Both the position numbers and the translations under genes were made by a program. The notes beneath the pieces are model-generated. The model searched no databases. It was not told the DNA's origin and saw only the letters and a list, made by a program, of their open reading frames with translations. This document shows positions 46,501 through 53,421 of a DNA stretch of 64,000 bases, one piece after another. Source of the stretch: Rhizobacter sp. Root1238 (lineage in GTDB: Bacteria; Pseudomonadota; Gammaproteobacteria; Burkholderiales; Burkholderiaceae_C); assembly GCF_001425825.1 (NCBI RefSeq), contig NZ_LMDM01000006.1:55211-119210 (forward strand), in the 5' to 3' direction. How positions within the stretch are numbered: position 1 is the stretch's first letter; every line of letters begins with the position of its first letter.

Positions 46501-46561
46501 CGCTGCGTACGGCGTGTTCCACGGCACCGACCGGCTGGTCGACCAACGCGAGAACCACTGA
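43532..46561 (+). CDS. mshQ: MshQ-like large secreted adhesin with PA14 domain
   Basis: A 1009-residue exported protein. Residues 1-22 are a signal peptide (MKLPLRLLLALAVTCTALPSHA). Residues 25-120 form an Ig-like (SbsA-type) domain, residues 125-268 a PA14 domain (GLVGTYYDQNG, FSVRWTGLVLVPTSGTYDFELVADNGVRLYVND, GHYIPLTLEFYEESG) and the rest the long MshQ C-terminal region (DUF6701-like) with many T/S/G-rich strands. PA14 domains bind glycans in yeast flocculins and bacterial adhesins, so this is likely a tip or surface adhesin of the MSHA pilus. Its ATG overlaps the mshP stop. Fifteen-odd cysteines are absent; only a few occur, mostly near the C-terminus (HCTS, SCLQP, WCGSG). Confidence 0.82.
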   Translation: MKLPLRLLLALAVTCTALPSHAADTTKPWITSASTTRCGSVEADVLFSEQVTDASAQATANYALSGGATVQSATLMADKRTVRLKLSSPPVGSQTLTVNNVADLAGNSIAANAQVSVPFRAAPLAGLVGTYYDQNGTAAAYFTGKTLTRLDSTINFDWSLGSPDSSIQADQFSVRWTGLVLVPTSGTYDFELVADNGVRLYVNDIEVISRWLTVSNTYYATVTGLTAGHYIPLTLEFYEESGIAVSKLRWKPPGSSSYVTIPAGNLFHCQNEALSLNHFNISASSSPSTCAPASVSITAVDSAGNTYTGYTGSITLGTSTGRGDWSAGSSPAPAGTLDNGSANDGAASYAFKAGDAGVVTLKLAETLAQDVVVTVTDSLVSGVSASNTLAFRDNTFTFAEDASSKISGSDVAVAGRPHDYTASLIRKDPSTGSCGVATDYTGSRALKMWRTDSNGTWTAPTVSATSIPSSQPASNNLTLSFTSGVASFNLDTTDIGRYSLNLQDDTPSQTSATVSGSSNTLTVRPFAIVLSGLKQGTNGNPGGSTYTDGMFAKAGVDFQATAGAYRWTAAMKSNGTDANDDGLPDSGATLANTTAGLLAPSFTSTVSLSTVSGSQTPTGGTLGTLSGGSITGFSGGSATGTLQYSEVGSFLFTTTSAVSNFIGSGLSLGLTVFNASGVQSARAGRFTPAGFTVGTVSLTNRSDITCVSSKNFTYLGQNFQLKFTLTAVNGGGTRTKNYTGNFAMLDVASATAWQLGGVDGSTRFLTSGSSPRLALGIASGSWGTGSSGGIASNVTLTAAAQRGATPDGPFTASFGIAPVDSDGVAMSSYNLDTDTVIGNDRTLLTTVPLRYGRLKLSNAVGSQGRVLNMPLTAQYWTDGSFQTNTSDHCTSVPPASVNFGNHRKTLTAADTTVTNGSILVAYGVTSLLLSAPSGNHSGTVDVALSLDSTTTDTSCLQPWTPGRAATAGAGLAFLRGGWCGSGYGKDPAARAAYGVFHGTDRLVDQRENH

Positions 46562-46562
46562 C

Positions 46563-47615
46563 ATGCTCTGGACCTGGCGCAAGCCCGCACCCGCCGATTC
46601 GATGGCGCTCGCCTTCGAAGGCTCGCAGCTCGTGTTTGCCCACGCGGCCGACGGCGGCACCGCCACGTCGCCGCGAAAGGTGCTGCGTTGCGGCACGCTG
46701 CCGTTCGACGCCGGGCGGCCGCAGGACCTGGGCCGGCAGCTGCGCGCGCTCGGGCTGCCGATGCGCTCGATCGTCGCGCTGCTGCCGCTCGACCAGTGCC
46801 CGCTGCTGCAGATCGAGGCGCCCGCGGTGCCGCCCGAAGAACTGAAATCGGCGGCCCGCTGGCGCATCAAGGACCTGGTCGATTGCCACGTCGACGACCT
46901 GACGCTGGACGTGATGCTGGTCGGCGACGGGCGGGCGCGCGCGCCGAAGCAGGCCTTCGTCGCCGCCACGCCGACCCGCGTCGTCGAACGCATCGCGGCC
47001 GCGTGCGAATCGGCCGGGCTGCAGCTCGGCGCGATCGACATCCGCGAAACGGCGCAGCGCAACCTGCAGCATGCGATCGCCCGCGCCGCCGGCCGCACCG
47101 ATCGCGCCCAGGCGCTGCTGATGAAGCACGGCGACCAGTGCTTGCTGACCATCAGTGCCGAAGGCGAGCTGTTCGTCGCGCGACGCTTCGACTGGAACGG
47201 GGCGATGGCGACGGCCTTGCCGGGCCTGGTCCAGCCGCTGTCGCAGCCGATCCCGCTGGACGGCGGCCCGGGCGGTGGCAGCGACATGCCCGACTTCATC
47301 GACTACGGCGCCGAGTCGACGTTCGACGCCGCTGCCGCCGACACGCCGCGCATCGTGCTCGACCTGCAGCGCTCGCTGGACCTGTGGGAGCGCTCGTGGC
47401 CCGAACTGCCGCTGGCTGCGCTCAGCGTCGACATCGGCGAGCACACGACGGCGCTGGTCGGGCTGCTGGCTCAGCAGCTGAGCCTGCCGGTCGCACCCTT
47501 CGATCCGCGCCCGGCGTTCGATGGCCTGCAGCAGGCCTGTCGCGGCAGCGCCGCGCTGGCCCGCCAGTGCCTGCCGCTGCTGGGCGCGCTGCTGCGCGAC
47601 GGCAACCCGCTCTGA
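46563..47615 (+). CDS. mshI: MshI-like pilus biogenesis protein (PilM-type actin fold)
   Basis: A 350-residue cytosolic protein of the PilM/MshI type. It starts MLWTWRKPAP and contains ALLPLDQCPLLQIEAPAVPPEELKSAARWRIKDLVD and a membrane-free body; the segment LDLQRSLDLWERSWPELPLAALSVDIGE matches the C-terminal part of MshI. With the next gene (PilN-like) it forms the inner-membrane alignment complex of type IV pili. It begins one base after the mshQ stop and is followed 13 bp later by the PilN-like gene. Confidence 0.8.
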   Translation: MLWTWRKPAPADSMALAFEGSQLVFAHAADGGTATSPRKVLRCGTLPFDAGRPQDLGRQLRALGLPMRSIVALLPLDQCPLLQIEAPAVPPEELKSAARWRIKDLVDCHVDDLTLDVMLVGDGRARAPKQAFVAATPTRVVERIAAACESAGLQLGAIDIRETAQRNLQHAIARAAGRTDRAQALLMKHGDQCLLTISAEGELFVARRFDWNGAMATALPGLVQPLSQPIPLDGGPGGGSDMPDFIDYGAESTFDAAAADTPRIVLDLQRSLDLWERSWPELPLAALSVDIGEHTTALVGLLAQQLSLPVAPFDPRPAFDGLQQACRGSAALARQCLPLLGALLRDGNPL

Positions 47616-47628
47616 GCCGAGGTCGACG

Positions 47629-48219
47629 ATGCCCCAACAGATCAACCTCTACCGCCCGGTCCTGCTGACCGCGCATCGGCACTTTTCCGCGCGCACCATC
47701 GCGCAATCGCTGGCAGTGGTGGTGGCCGGCACGCTGGCCACCTGCGCCTGGGCTGCCTTCCAGCGTGCCGCGCTGGACAGCGAGCTGCAGGCCCTCTCGC
47801 GACAGCACGCCGCCGAGCGGCAGTCGCTGCAGAAGGCGATCGCCGCCAACCCCGCCGCCGCTGTGCAGACCACCAGCCTCGAGCAGGGTCTGCAGGCGCT
47901 GAAGAGCCGGGTGGGCGAACGCGAGCGGACCTTGGCCGAGCTGATGCGGGGCCGCGTCGTCGAGGGCCGCAGCCACTCGGCGCGGCTGCGGTGGGTCGCC
48001 CGCACGGTGCCGGCGGCAGCCTGGCTCGACGAGATCGCGCTGCAGGACGGCAAGCTGTCGCTTTCGGGCCGCACGCTCGATCCGGCGGCGCTGAAACCGT
48101 GGATCGCCGCGCTGTCCGATGAACCGCTGCTGGCCGGGCAGACGCTCACGACGCTGAAGGTCGAGCAGGCGGGCGATCACTGGCGCTTCGCGCTGGTCCA
48201 GTCCGGAGTGCGGCCATGA
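47629..48219 (+). CDS. PilN-like inner-membrane alignment protein (MshI2-type)
   Basis: A 196-residue bitopic membrane protein. It starts with QQINLYRP, the PilN motif that binds PilM-type partners, and has one membrane segment (IAQSLAVVVAGTLATCAWAAF, about 23-43). A coiled-coil follows (LDSELQALSRQHAAERQSLQKAI) and then a ferredoxin-like domain (RLRWVARTVPAAAWLDEIALQDGKLSLSGRTLDP). It connects MshI in the cytoplasm with MshJ/K in the periplasm. Stop overlaps the mshJ start (ATGA). Confidence 0.8.
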   Translation: MPQQINLYRPVLLTAHRHFSARTIAQSLAVVVAGTLATCAWAAFQRAALDSELQALSRQHAAERQSLQKAIAANPAAAVQTTSLEQGLQALKSRVGERERTLAELMRGRVVEGRSHSARLRWVARTVPAAAWLDEIALQDGKLSLSGRTLDPAALKPWIAALSDEPLLAGQTLTTLKVEQAGDHWRFALVQSGVRP

Positions 48220-48872
48220 AGATCGCCGACACCTGGAAGCGCTGGGCGCGCCGCATCGACGCCCTCGGGTTGCGCGAGCGCTGCATGCTGTTCGTCTCGG
48301 CCGCCACGCTGGTGGTGGCCGCTGCCGACACCGTGCTGCTGTCGCCCGCCATCGCCGAGCAGAAGCAGCTGGCCGAGCGCGTGAAGCGCGAACGCACCGA
48401 GCTCTCCGCACTGCGCGTGCAGCTGGACGCGGCCAGCCACGCCGGCGACGATTCGCCGGTGGCCCGCCTGCGCCGCGAGGTCACGCAGTGGCAGGCGCGG
48501 CAGCAGGCGGTCGATGCCGACATCGCGCGACTGGGCGCGACCAGCGGTGAGCGGCCCACGCTGCCGCAGCTGCTCGAACGCACGCTGGCACGGCACGAGC
48601 GGCTGACGCTGCTGAAGGTCGCCACCGTGGCCGAAGCACCCGCGCCGGCGCTCGCCGCGTCGTCGGGCACCCCGGCCGGCAGCGCAACCGGCATCCGCTG
48701 GCAGGGGGTCGACCTCGGCGTGAGCGGGAGCTACGTCGACCTGGTCGACTACCTGGCGGAACTGGAGCGCGCGCTGCCCGGCCTGCGCTGGGACACGCTG
48801 AAGCTCAGCGGCAACGCGGCAGCGCCGTCGTCGCTCGCGCTGCGCCTGTACCTGGTGGAGGCTGCGCCATGA
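48216..48872 (+). CDS. mshJ: MshJ-like (PilO-type) alignment protein
   Basis: A 218-residue bitopic protein with a short cytosolic tail, one membrane segment (CMLFVSAATLVVAAADTVLL, 23-42), a long coiled-coil (EQKQLAERVKRERTELSALRVQL and LRREVTQWQARQQAVDADI) and a ferredoxin-like domain ending with GSYVDLVDYLAELERALPGLRWDTLKL. This is the PilO plan. It overlaps its neighbours on both sides by four bases, so PilN-, PilO- and PilP-like genes are tightly coupled. Confidence 0.8.
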   Translation: MKIADTWKRWARRIDALGLRERCMLFVSAATLVVAAADTVLLSPAIAEQKQLAERVKRERTELSALRVQLDAASHAGDDSPVARLRREVTQWQARQQAVDADIARLGATSGERPTLPQLLERTLARHERLTLLKVATVAEAPAPALAASSGTPAGSATGIRWQGVDLGVSGSYVDLVDYLAELERALPGLRWDTLKLSGNAAAPSSLALRLYLVEAAP

Positions 48873-49261
48873 AGTTCCTGCTGCCAATCTGCGCGCTGGC
48901 CGTCGCCGCCCTGCCCGCCGCGGCCGAGCCGCCGCGCGACCCGATGCAGCCGCCCGCGTCTGCGCAGCCAGCCTCCGCCGCCAGCGCGCCGAGTGACCGT
49001 GGCGACGCAGCGCCCCGCCACATCGTCGTCGTCGGCACGACCCGCTACCTGGTCGACCAGGGCCGCCGCTTGTCGGTGGGCGACCTGCTCGGCGAGCGCC
49101 GCATCGAGCGCATCGACGGCGATGCCGTGTGGCTGCGCGATGCCCGTGGCGCGCAGCGCGTGCCGCTGTACCCGGGCGTGACACGCCGTGCGGCCGCCGA
49201 CTCTCCCGCACCTTCCGCTTCTTCCCCCACCCGCCAGACGACAAAGGATGTCCCGCGATGA
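48869..49261 (+). CDS. mshK: MshK-like (PilP-type) periplasmic protein
   Basis: A 130-residue exported protein with an N-terminal signal (MKFLLPICALAVAALPAAA), a short alanine/proline linker starting with DPMQPP, and a small beta domain (HIVVVGTTRYLVDQGRRLSVGDLLGERRIERIDGDAVWLRD) like the PilP/GspC homology region that contacts the secretin. Overlaps mshJ and mshL by four bases each. Confidence 0.78.
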   Translation: MKFLLPICALAVAALPAAAEPPRDPMQPPASAQPASAASAPSDRGDAAPRHIVVVGTTRYLVDQGRRLSVGDLLGERRIERIDGDAVWLRDARGAQRVPLYPGVTRRAAADSPAPSASSPTRQTTKDVPR

Positions 49262-51048
49262 ACCCGATCCAAGCAGTGAGGCGGCCCGGCCGCCCGGGCC
49301 CCCGCTGGATGTCCAGCCTGTGCGCAGCCCTGTTGCCGGCCCTGGGGCTGGTCGGTTGCGCCGACCAGCCGCTGCGCACCGCCAGCCCCAACGCCCACCT
49401 GCAGGCCGAACTCGCCGCAGCGCTCGCGCAGCGTCCGCCGTCGGTGCCGGTGTCCACGCCCGACACGGCGCCGGCGCCGGCGCCGGCGCCGAAACCGGTA
49501 GCGCCCACGCCGCCGTCCGAAGCGCGCTTCGACCTGATCCTCAACGGTGCGCAGGTGCGCGACGTGTTCCTGTCGCTGGTCACCGATTCGCGCTACAGCA
49601 TGCTGATGCACCCCGACGTCGGCGGCACGATCTCGGCGACGCTGAAGGGCGTGACGATGCGCGAGGCGCTCGAATCGCTGCGCGAGGTCTACGGCTACGA
49701 CTACAAGATCGATGGCCGCCGCGTCACGGTGTTCCCGCCGACGCTGCAGACGCGCATCTTCATGGTGAACTACCTGCACACCCAGCGCAGCGGGCGCAGC
49801 GACACGCGCATCAGCTCGGGGGCGTCGTCCGGCGGAGACAACGGCAGCAGCAACAACACGGGTTCCAACGGCAGCACGGCATCGAACGGCAGCCGCTCGC
49901 GTGGCAGCGACAGCGACGGCAGCCAGGTGTCGACCAGCTCGAAGAGCGACTTCTGGGCCGAGACCACCGAGGCGCTGCGCGCGATGGTCGGCACGACCGC
50001 CGGCCGCAACGTGATCGCGAGCCCGCAGTCCGGCACGATCGCGGTGCGCGCGATGCCCGACGAGCTGCGCCAGGTCGATGCCTTCCTGCGCAGCACGCGG
50101 GCGTCGGTGGAGCGGCAGGTGATGCTCGAGGCGAAGATCATCGAGGTCGAGCTGCGCGACGGCTTCCAGAACGGCATCGACTGGTCGGTGCTGCGCAACC
50201 GCTTCTCGATCGGCCAGAGCAGCGGCGCCGCCGGCAATGCGCTGACCGGCAATGCCAACGGGCTGCCGACACTGTCCAGCGGCACCTCGGCGCTGGCCGA
50301 CGCCATCGGCCTGCCGGTCTCGGGCAGCGGCGCCACCGGCCTCGCGATCGCGAGCGGCGGCTTCCAGTCGATCCTCGGCTTCCTCGAGACGCACGGCGAC
50401 ATGCAGATCCTGTCGAGTCCGCGCGTCGCGACGCTGAACAACCAGAAGGCGGTGCTGAAGGTCGGCACCGACGACTACTTCGTCACCAACGTGTCGGGCG
50501 GCAGCATCACCACCGGCACCAGCACGAGCACCGGCACGACGACGCTGCCGACGCTGACGCTGACCGCGTTCTTCTCGGGCATCGCACTCGACGTGACGCC
50601 GCAGATCGACGAGGCTGGCATGGTCACGCTGCACGTGCATCCGTCGGTGACGTCGGTGGTCGAGAAGACCAAGCAGATCGACCTCGGCACCATCGGCACC
50701 TACAAGCTGCCGCTCGCGTCCAGCAGCGTCAACGAGACCGACACCGTGGTGCGCATCCCCGATGGCGCGATCGTCGCGATCGGCGGGCTGATGCAGATGG
50801 CGTCGTCGCGCCAGAACTCGGGCCTGCCCGGGGCCAGCGGCAACGTGGTGACCGGCACGCTGTTCAACAACCGCGTCAACGCCGGCCGCAAGCGCGAGCT
50901 GGTGGTGCTGATCAAGCCGACCATCATCCGCGGGCCCGACGACTGGCAGCGGCTGACCGAGCAGAGCCGGGCTTCGCTCGACGAGATCGAAGGCCAGCGC
51001 CGCGTGATCACGCTCGATGGGTCGGCGAAGAAGATGGCGGCGCGCTGA
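49258..51048 (+). CDS. mshL: MSHA outer-membrane secretin MshL
   Basis: A 596-residue outer-membrane lipoprotein (lipobox LVGC, C34). After an Ala/Pro linker comes the secretin N0/STN-type domain (FDLILNGAQVRDVFLSLVTDSRYSMLMHPDVGG), an N-domain interrupted by a Ser/Gly/Asn-rich loop (about 185-225), and the secretin channel domain (VMLEAKIIEVELRDGFQNGIDWS, LETHGDMQILSSPRVATLNNQKAVLKVG, VRIPDGAIVAIGGLMQ, RKRELVVLIKPTII). It is the pore through which the pilus leaves. Contrary to Vibrio, no mshM or mshN follows; the next gene is the pilin mshA, 217 bp on. Confidence 0.88.
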   Translation: MNPIQAVRRPGRPGPRWMSSLCAALLPALGLVGCADQPLRTASPNAHLQAELAAALAQRPPSVPVSTPDTAPAPAPAPKPVAPTPPSEARFDLILNGAQVRDVFLSLVTDSRYSMLMHPDVGGTISATLKGVTMREALESLREVYGYDYKIDGRRVTVFPPTLQTRIFMVNYLHTQRSGRSDTRISSGASSGGDNGSSNNTGSNGSTASNGSRSRGSDSDGSQVSTSSKSDFWAETTEALRAMVGTTAGRNVIASPQSGTIAVRAMPDELRQVDAFLRSTRASVERQVMLEAKIIEVELRDGFQNGIDWSVLRNRFSIGQSSGAAGNALTGNANGLPTLSSGTSALADAIGLPVSGSGATGLAIASGGFQSILGFLETHGDMQILSSPRVATLNNQKAVLKVGTDDYFVTNVSGGSITTGTSTSTGTTTLPTLTLTAFFSGIALDVTPQIDEAGMVTLHVHPSVTSVVEKTKQIDLGTIGTYKLPLASSSVNETDTVVRIPDGAIVAIGGLMQMASSRQNSGLPGASGNVVTGTLFNNRVNAGRKRELVVLIKPTIIRGPDDWQRLTEQSRASLDEIEGQRRVITLDGSAKKMAAR

Positions 51049-51222
51049 GCGGCTTCACCGCTGGGTTTGCAATGGTTTGCAATCCGGTCGAGATCCGCTC
51101 GCGAATCTGCATGCTCTCTCCCAAGTCGCTCGTCAGCATTCACCTGCCAGCCAAGCGAACCCAGGCAATCGTGCCCGGCCGCAGCGACCGGTCGTTCGAG
51201 GTGACTCCACCTGGCGGCGCAA

Positions 51223-51239
51223 TTGGCACGCAGTTGGCA
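51223..51239 (+). promoter_or_regulatory. Sigma-54 (RpoN) promoter for mshA
   Basis: TTGGCACGCAGTTGGCA has GG at 51225-51226 and GC at 51237-51238, the invariant -24/-12 dinucleotides with ten bases between, and matches TGGCACG-N4-TTGCA at all but one position. The start would be near 51250, with mshA ATG at 51266 and a Shine-Dalgarno AAAGGAAG between. Major type IV pilins are often RpoN-dependent. Confidence 0.75.
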
Positions 51240-51265
51240 CCAACCGCCTTTCAAAGGAAGTACCC

Positions 51266-51628
51266 ATGAAGAAGCAATCTGGTTTCACCCTCATCGAACT
51301 CGTGATGGTCATCGTCATCCTTGGCGTGCTCGCCGTGGTCGCGCTGCCCAAGTATGTCGACCTGAAGACCGACGCTCAGCAAGCCGCCACCAACGGTATG
51401 GCAGGTGCCTTGAGCTCCGCCTCTGCCATCAACTATGCTGCCTTCCAAATGGGCAAGGGTTCTGCGGTCGCTGACTGCCAGGACGTCAAGGGCCTGCTCC
51501 AGGGCGGCCTGCCCACCAGCTACTCGGTCGCGGCTTCGAGCGTCGCCTCCGGTACCACGATGAGCACCTGCGCCTTGAGCCACACGACGAACGGTACGTC
51601 GGCCACGTTCACCGCGATGGGCACCTGA
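51266..51628 (+). CDS. mshA: MSHA-type major pilin
   Basis: A 120-residue type IVa-like prepilin with a six-residue leader (MKKQSG) and the helix FTLIELVMVIVILGVLAVVALPKYVDLK with E5 present. Two cysteines (ADCQD, MSTCA) likely form the C-terminal disulfide. The pilin is rather short. It stands alone behind a sigma-54 promoter and a strong ribosome-binding site, consistent with being the major subunit made in excess. A three-base gap separates it from mshC. The mature chain is Ala/Ser/Thr-rich and neutral. Confidence 0.87.
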   Translation: MKKQSGFTLIELVMVIVILGVLAVVALPKYVDLKTDAQQAATNGMAGALSSASAINYAAFQMGKGSAVADCQDVKGLLQGGLPTSYSVAASSVASGTTMSTCALSHTTNGTSATFTAMGT

Positions 51629-51631
51629 GCG

Positions 51632-52075
51632 ATGCGCGGCCTGCACGCCGTCGAGGGCTTCACGCTGATCGAGCTGATCATGGTGATCGTCCTGACCGGC
51701 ACGCTGGCCGTCGTCGCCCTGCCCCGCATGGTCGACACCACGATGTGGCGCCTGCGGGCCTATGGCGACCAGTTGCAGAACCAGCTGCGTACCGCGCAGC
51801 GTCTCGCAGCCACGCAGCGCCGCCCGGTGATCGCGACGATCACCGCCACCGGCGCCAGCTTCGCCTACGTCAGCGGCGCCGCCCTCGCCACGCTGGCCTG
51901 CCCGTCGGCCATCCCCAGCTGCATCGCCGAATCCGGCGCACGCACCGTCACCTTCAACGCCAACAACACCGGCCAGGCCCTGACCTCGTCCGGCGCCGCG
52001 CTGACCATCACCGTCAGCGGCGGCAGCTACTCCCGCACCTTCACGGTCGAGAACGACACCGGCGCCGTGCACTGA
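51632..52075 (+). CDS. mshC: Type IV minor pilin, MshC-like
   Basis: A 147-residue prepilin with leader MRGLHAVEG and helix FTLIELIMVIVLTGTLAVVALPRMVD. The YGDQLQNQLRTAQRLAATQRRPVIATI segment is typical of MshC/GspH-like minor pilins. Two cysteines (ACPSA, SCIAE) lie close together. It follows mshA by three bases and shares its sigma-54 promoter; a stem-loop region follows. Confidence 0.82.
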   Translation: MRGLHAVEGFTLIELIMVIVLTGTLAVVALPRMVDTTMWRLRAYGDQLQNQLRTAQRLAATQRRPVIATITATGASFAYVSGAALATLACPSAIPSCIAESGARTVTFNANNTGQALTSSGAALTITVSGGSYSRTFTVENDTGAVH

Positions 52076-52107
52076 CGCGCCGGAGCGCCGCGGACCACGG
52101 CCCCCAC

Positions 52108-52150
52108 GGGACAGGCCCTGTCCCGACCGAGCGGGTTTCACCCGAGTTTT
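52108..52150 (+). terminator. Stem-loop pair after the pilin genes
   Basis: GGGACAG (52108-52114) pairs with CTGTCCC (52118-52124) over three bases; a second hairpin CGGGT/ACCCG (52132-52144) follows and is trailed by AGTTTT. Together they probably end the mshA-mshC transcript ahead of the sugar transporter. Confidence 0.5.
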
Positions 52151-52220
52151 CGCACCGCGGCGAAGTGGCTACATTGCCTTCCCGGTCTCGTCTCGGGACC
52201 TGCATGAAGGAGACCCGGCC

Positions 52221-53357
52221 ATGGCGTTCATCCTCACTCGTTCATTGCAGCTCGCGTTGCTGCTCGGCCTCGGTGGAAGTTTCAGCGGCACCACCCTCGC
52301 CGCACCGCCCAAGGTGGTGAGCACCGCGAACTCCGACCCGCAGTGCTTCGCCCCCTGGAGCAGCACGACCAAGCTGTTCCAGTACCCGGCCAAGAAGGGC
52401 CCGTACCGCGTCGCGCTCGCGAACGGCTACATCGCCAACACCTGGCGCATCCAGATGATCAAGACGGCCAAGGCCTATGCGGCGCAGCCCGACGTGGCCG
52501 CGAAGCTGAAGGAGTACAAGGTCGTCTCGACCGGCGAAGACGTCGCTGCGCAGATCGCCGCGATCAACAACTTCATCGATTCCGGCTTCGACGCGATCGT
52601 CGTCAACGCGCAGAACCCCGCCGCCTTCAAGCCGGTGATCAAGCGCGCGAACGACGCCGGCGTCGTGCTGGTCGCGTTCGACAACATCCTCGACACCGAG
52701 GAGGCGATCAACGTCAACGTCGACCAGAAGGGCCTCGGCACCTACTGGGGCCAGTGGCTGATCAAGAACGCGCCGAACGGCGGCAAGGTGCTGGAGGTGC
52801 GCGGCGTCTCGGGCACCTCGGTCGACCGCGACCGGCACGACGGCATCCAGCAGGCGCTGAAGGCCTCCGGCAAGAAGTGGGAAACCATCGAGGTGATCGG
52901 CAAGTGGGACGACCCGACGTCGCAGAAGGTCACGGCCGACGCGATCGCGGTGCACAAGAAGTTCGACGCGATCACCGCGCAGGGCGGCGACACCGGCGTC
53001 GTGCAGGCGATGCTCGACGCGAAGCACCCGATGGTGCCGTTCGCCGGCGAGACCGAGAACGGCTTCCGCAAGTTCTGCGCGAAGTACGCCGGGCAAGGCT
53101 TGAAGTGCGCGTCGGGCGGCACCGGGCCGGCCCAAGTGGCGGTGGCGATCAAGGTGGCGATCGCGGCGCTCGAAGGCAAGGTGCTGCCGCAGTCGATCAA
53201 GCTGCCGCTGTCGACGGTCGAGGAGCCCGGCTTCAAGGACGGGGCCAACTTCTACGCGACGCAGTCGGACAATTTCTTCGTCGGCAACGCGTTCCCGAGC
53301 TGCGGCATCAACTTCACCGCCCAGGAAATCATGGGCCAATCCGAAACGAACAAGTAG
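52221..53357 (+). CDS. CUT2-type sugar ABC transporter periplasmic binding protein
   Basis: A 378-residue receptor of the ribose/galactose family (Peripla_BP_4 fold). Residues 1-27 are a signal peptide; the mature part has the extra start PPKVVSTANSDPQCFAPWSS with a cysteine that may pair with another of the four, then PYRVALANGYIANTWRIQM and INNFIDSGFDAIVVNAQNPAAF, VDQKGLGTYWGQWL and GISGT-type VSGTSVDRDRHDG. The substrate is unknown: ribose, inositol-like polyols or a glycoside are all possible. It is the first gene of a four-gene transporter operon, separated from the ATPase by a perfect inverted repeat which may stabilise this part of the mRNA. Confidence 0.87.
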   Translation: MAFILTRSLQLALLLGLGGSFSGTTLAAPPKVVSTANSDPQCFAPWSSTTKLFQYPAKKGPYRVALANGYIANTWRIQMIKTAKAYAAQPDVAAKLKEYKVVSTGEDVAAQIAAINNFIDSGFDAIVVNAQNPAAFKPVIKRANDAGVVLVAFDNILDTEEAINVNVDQKGLGTYWGQWLIKNAPNGGKVLEVRGVSGTSVDRDRHDGIQQALKASGKKWETIEVIGKWDDPTSQKVTADAIAVHKKFDAITAQGGDTGVVQAMLDAKHPMVPFAGETENGFRKFCAKYAGQGLKCASGGTGPAQVAVAIKVAIAALEGKVLPQSIKLPLSTVEEPGFKDGANFYATQSDNFFVGNAFPSCGINFTAQEIMGQSETNK

Positions 53358-53417
53358 CCCGGATGCCAATCCGGGATTCGTCGAACACAGGCCCCACCCC
53401 GGATTGGCATCCGGGCT
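53356..53417. repeat. Perfect 20-bp inverted repeat
   Basis: Arms at 53356-53375 and 53398-53417, exact complements, separated by 22 bases. The left arm begins within the binding-protein stop codon and the right arm ends four bases before the ATPase ATG. Such hairpins between the receptor and the rest of an ABC operon often block 3' decay so that the receptor is made in excess. Confidence 0.85.
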
Positions 53418-53421
53418 ACGC

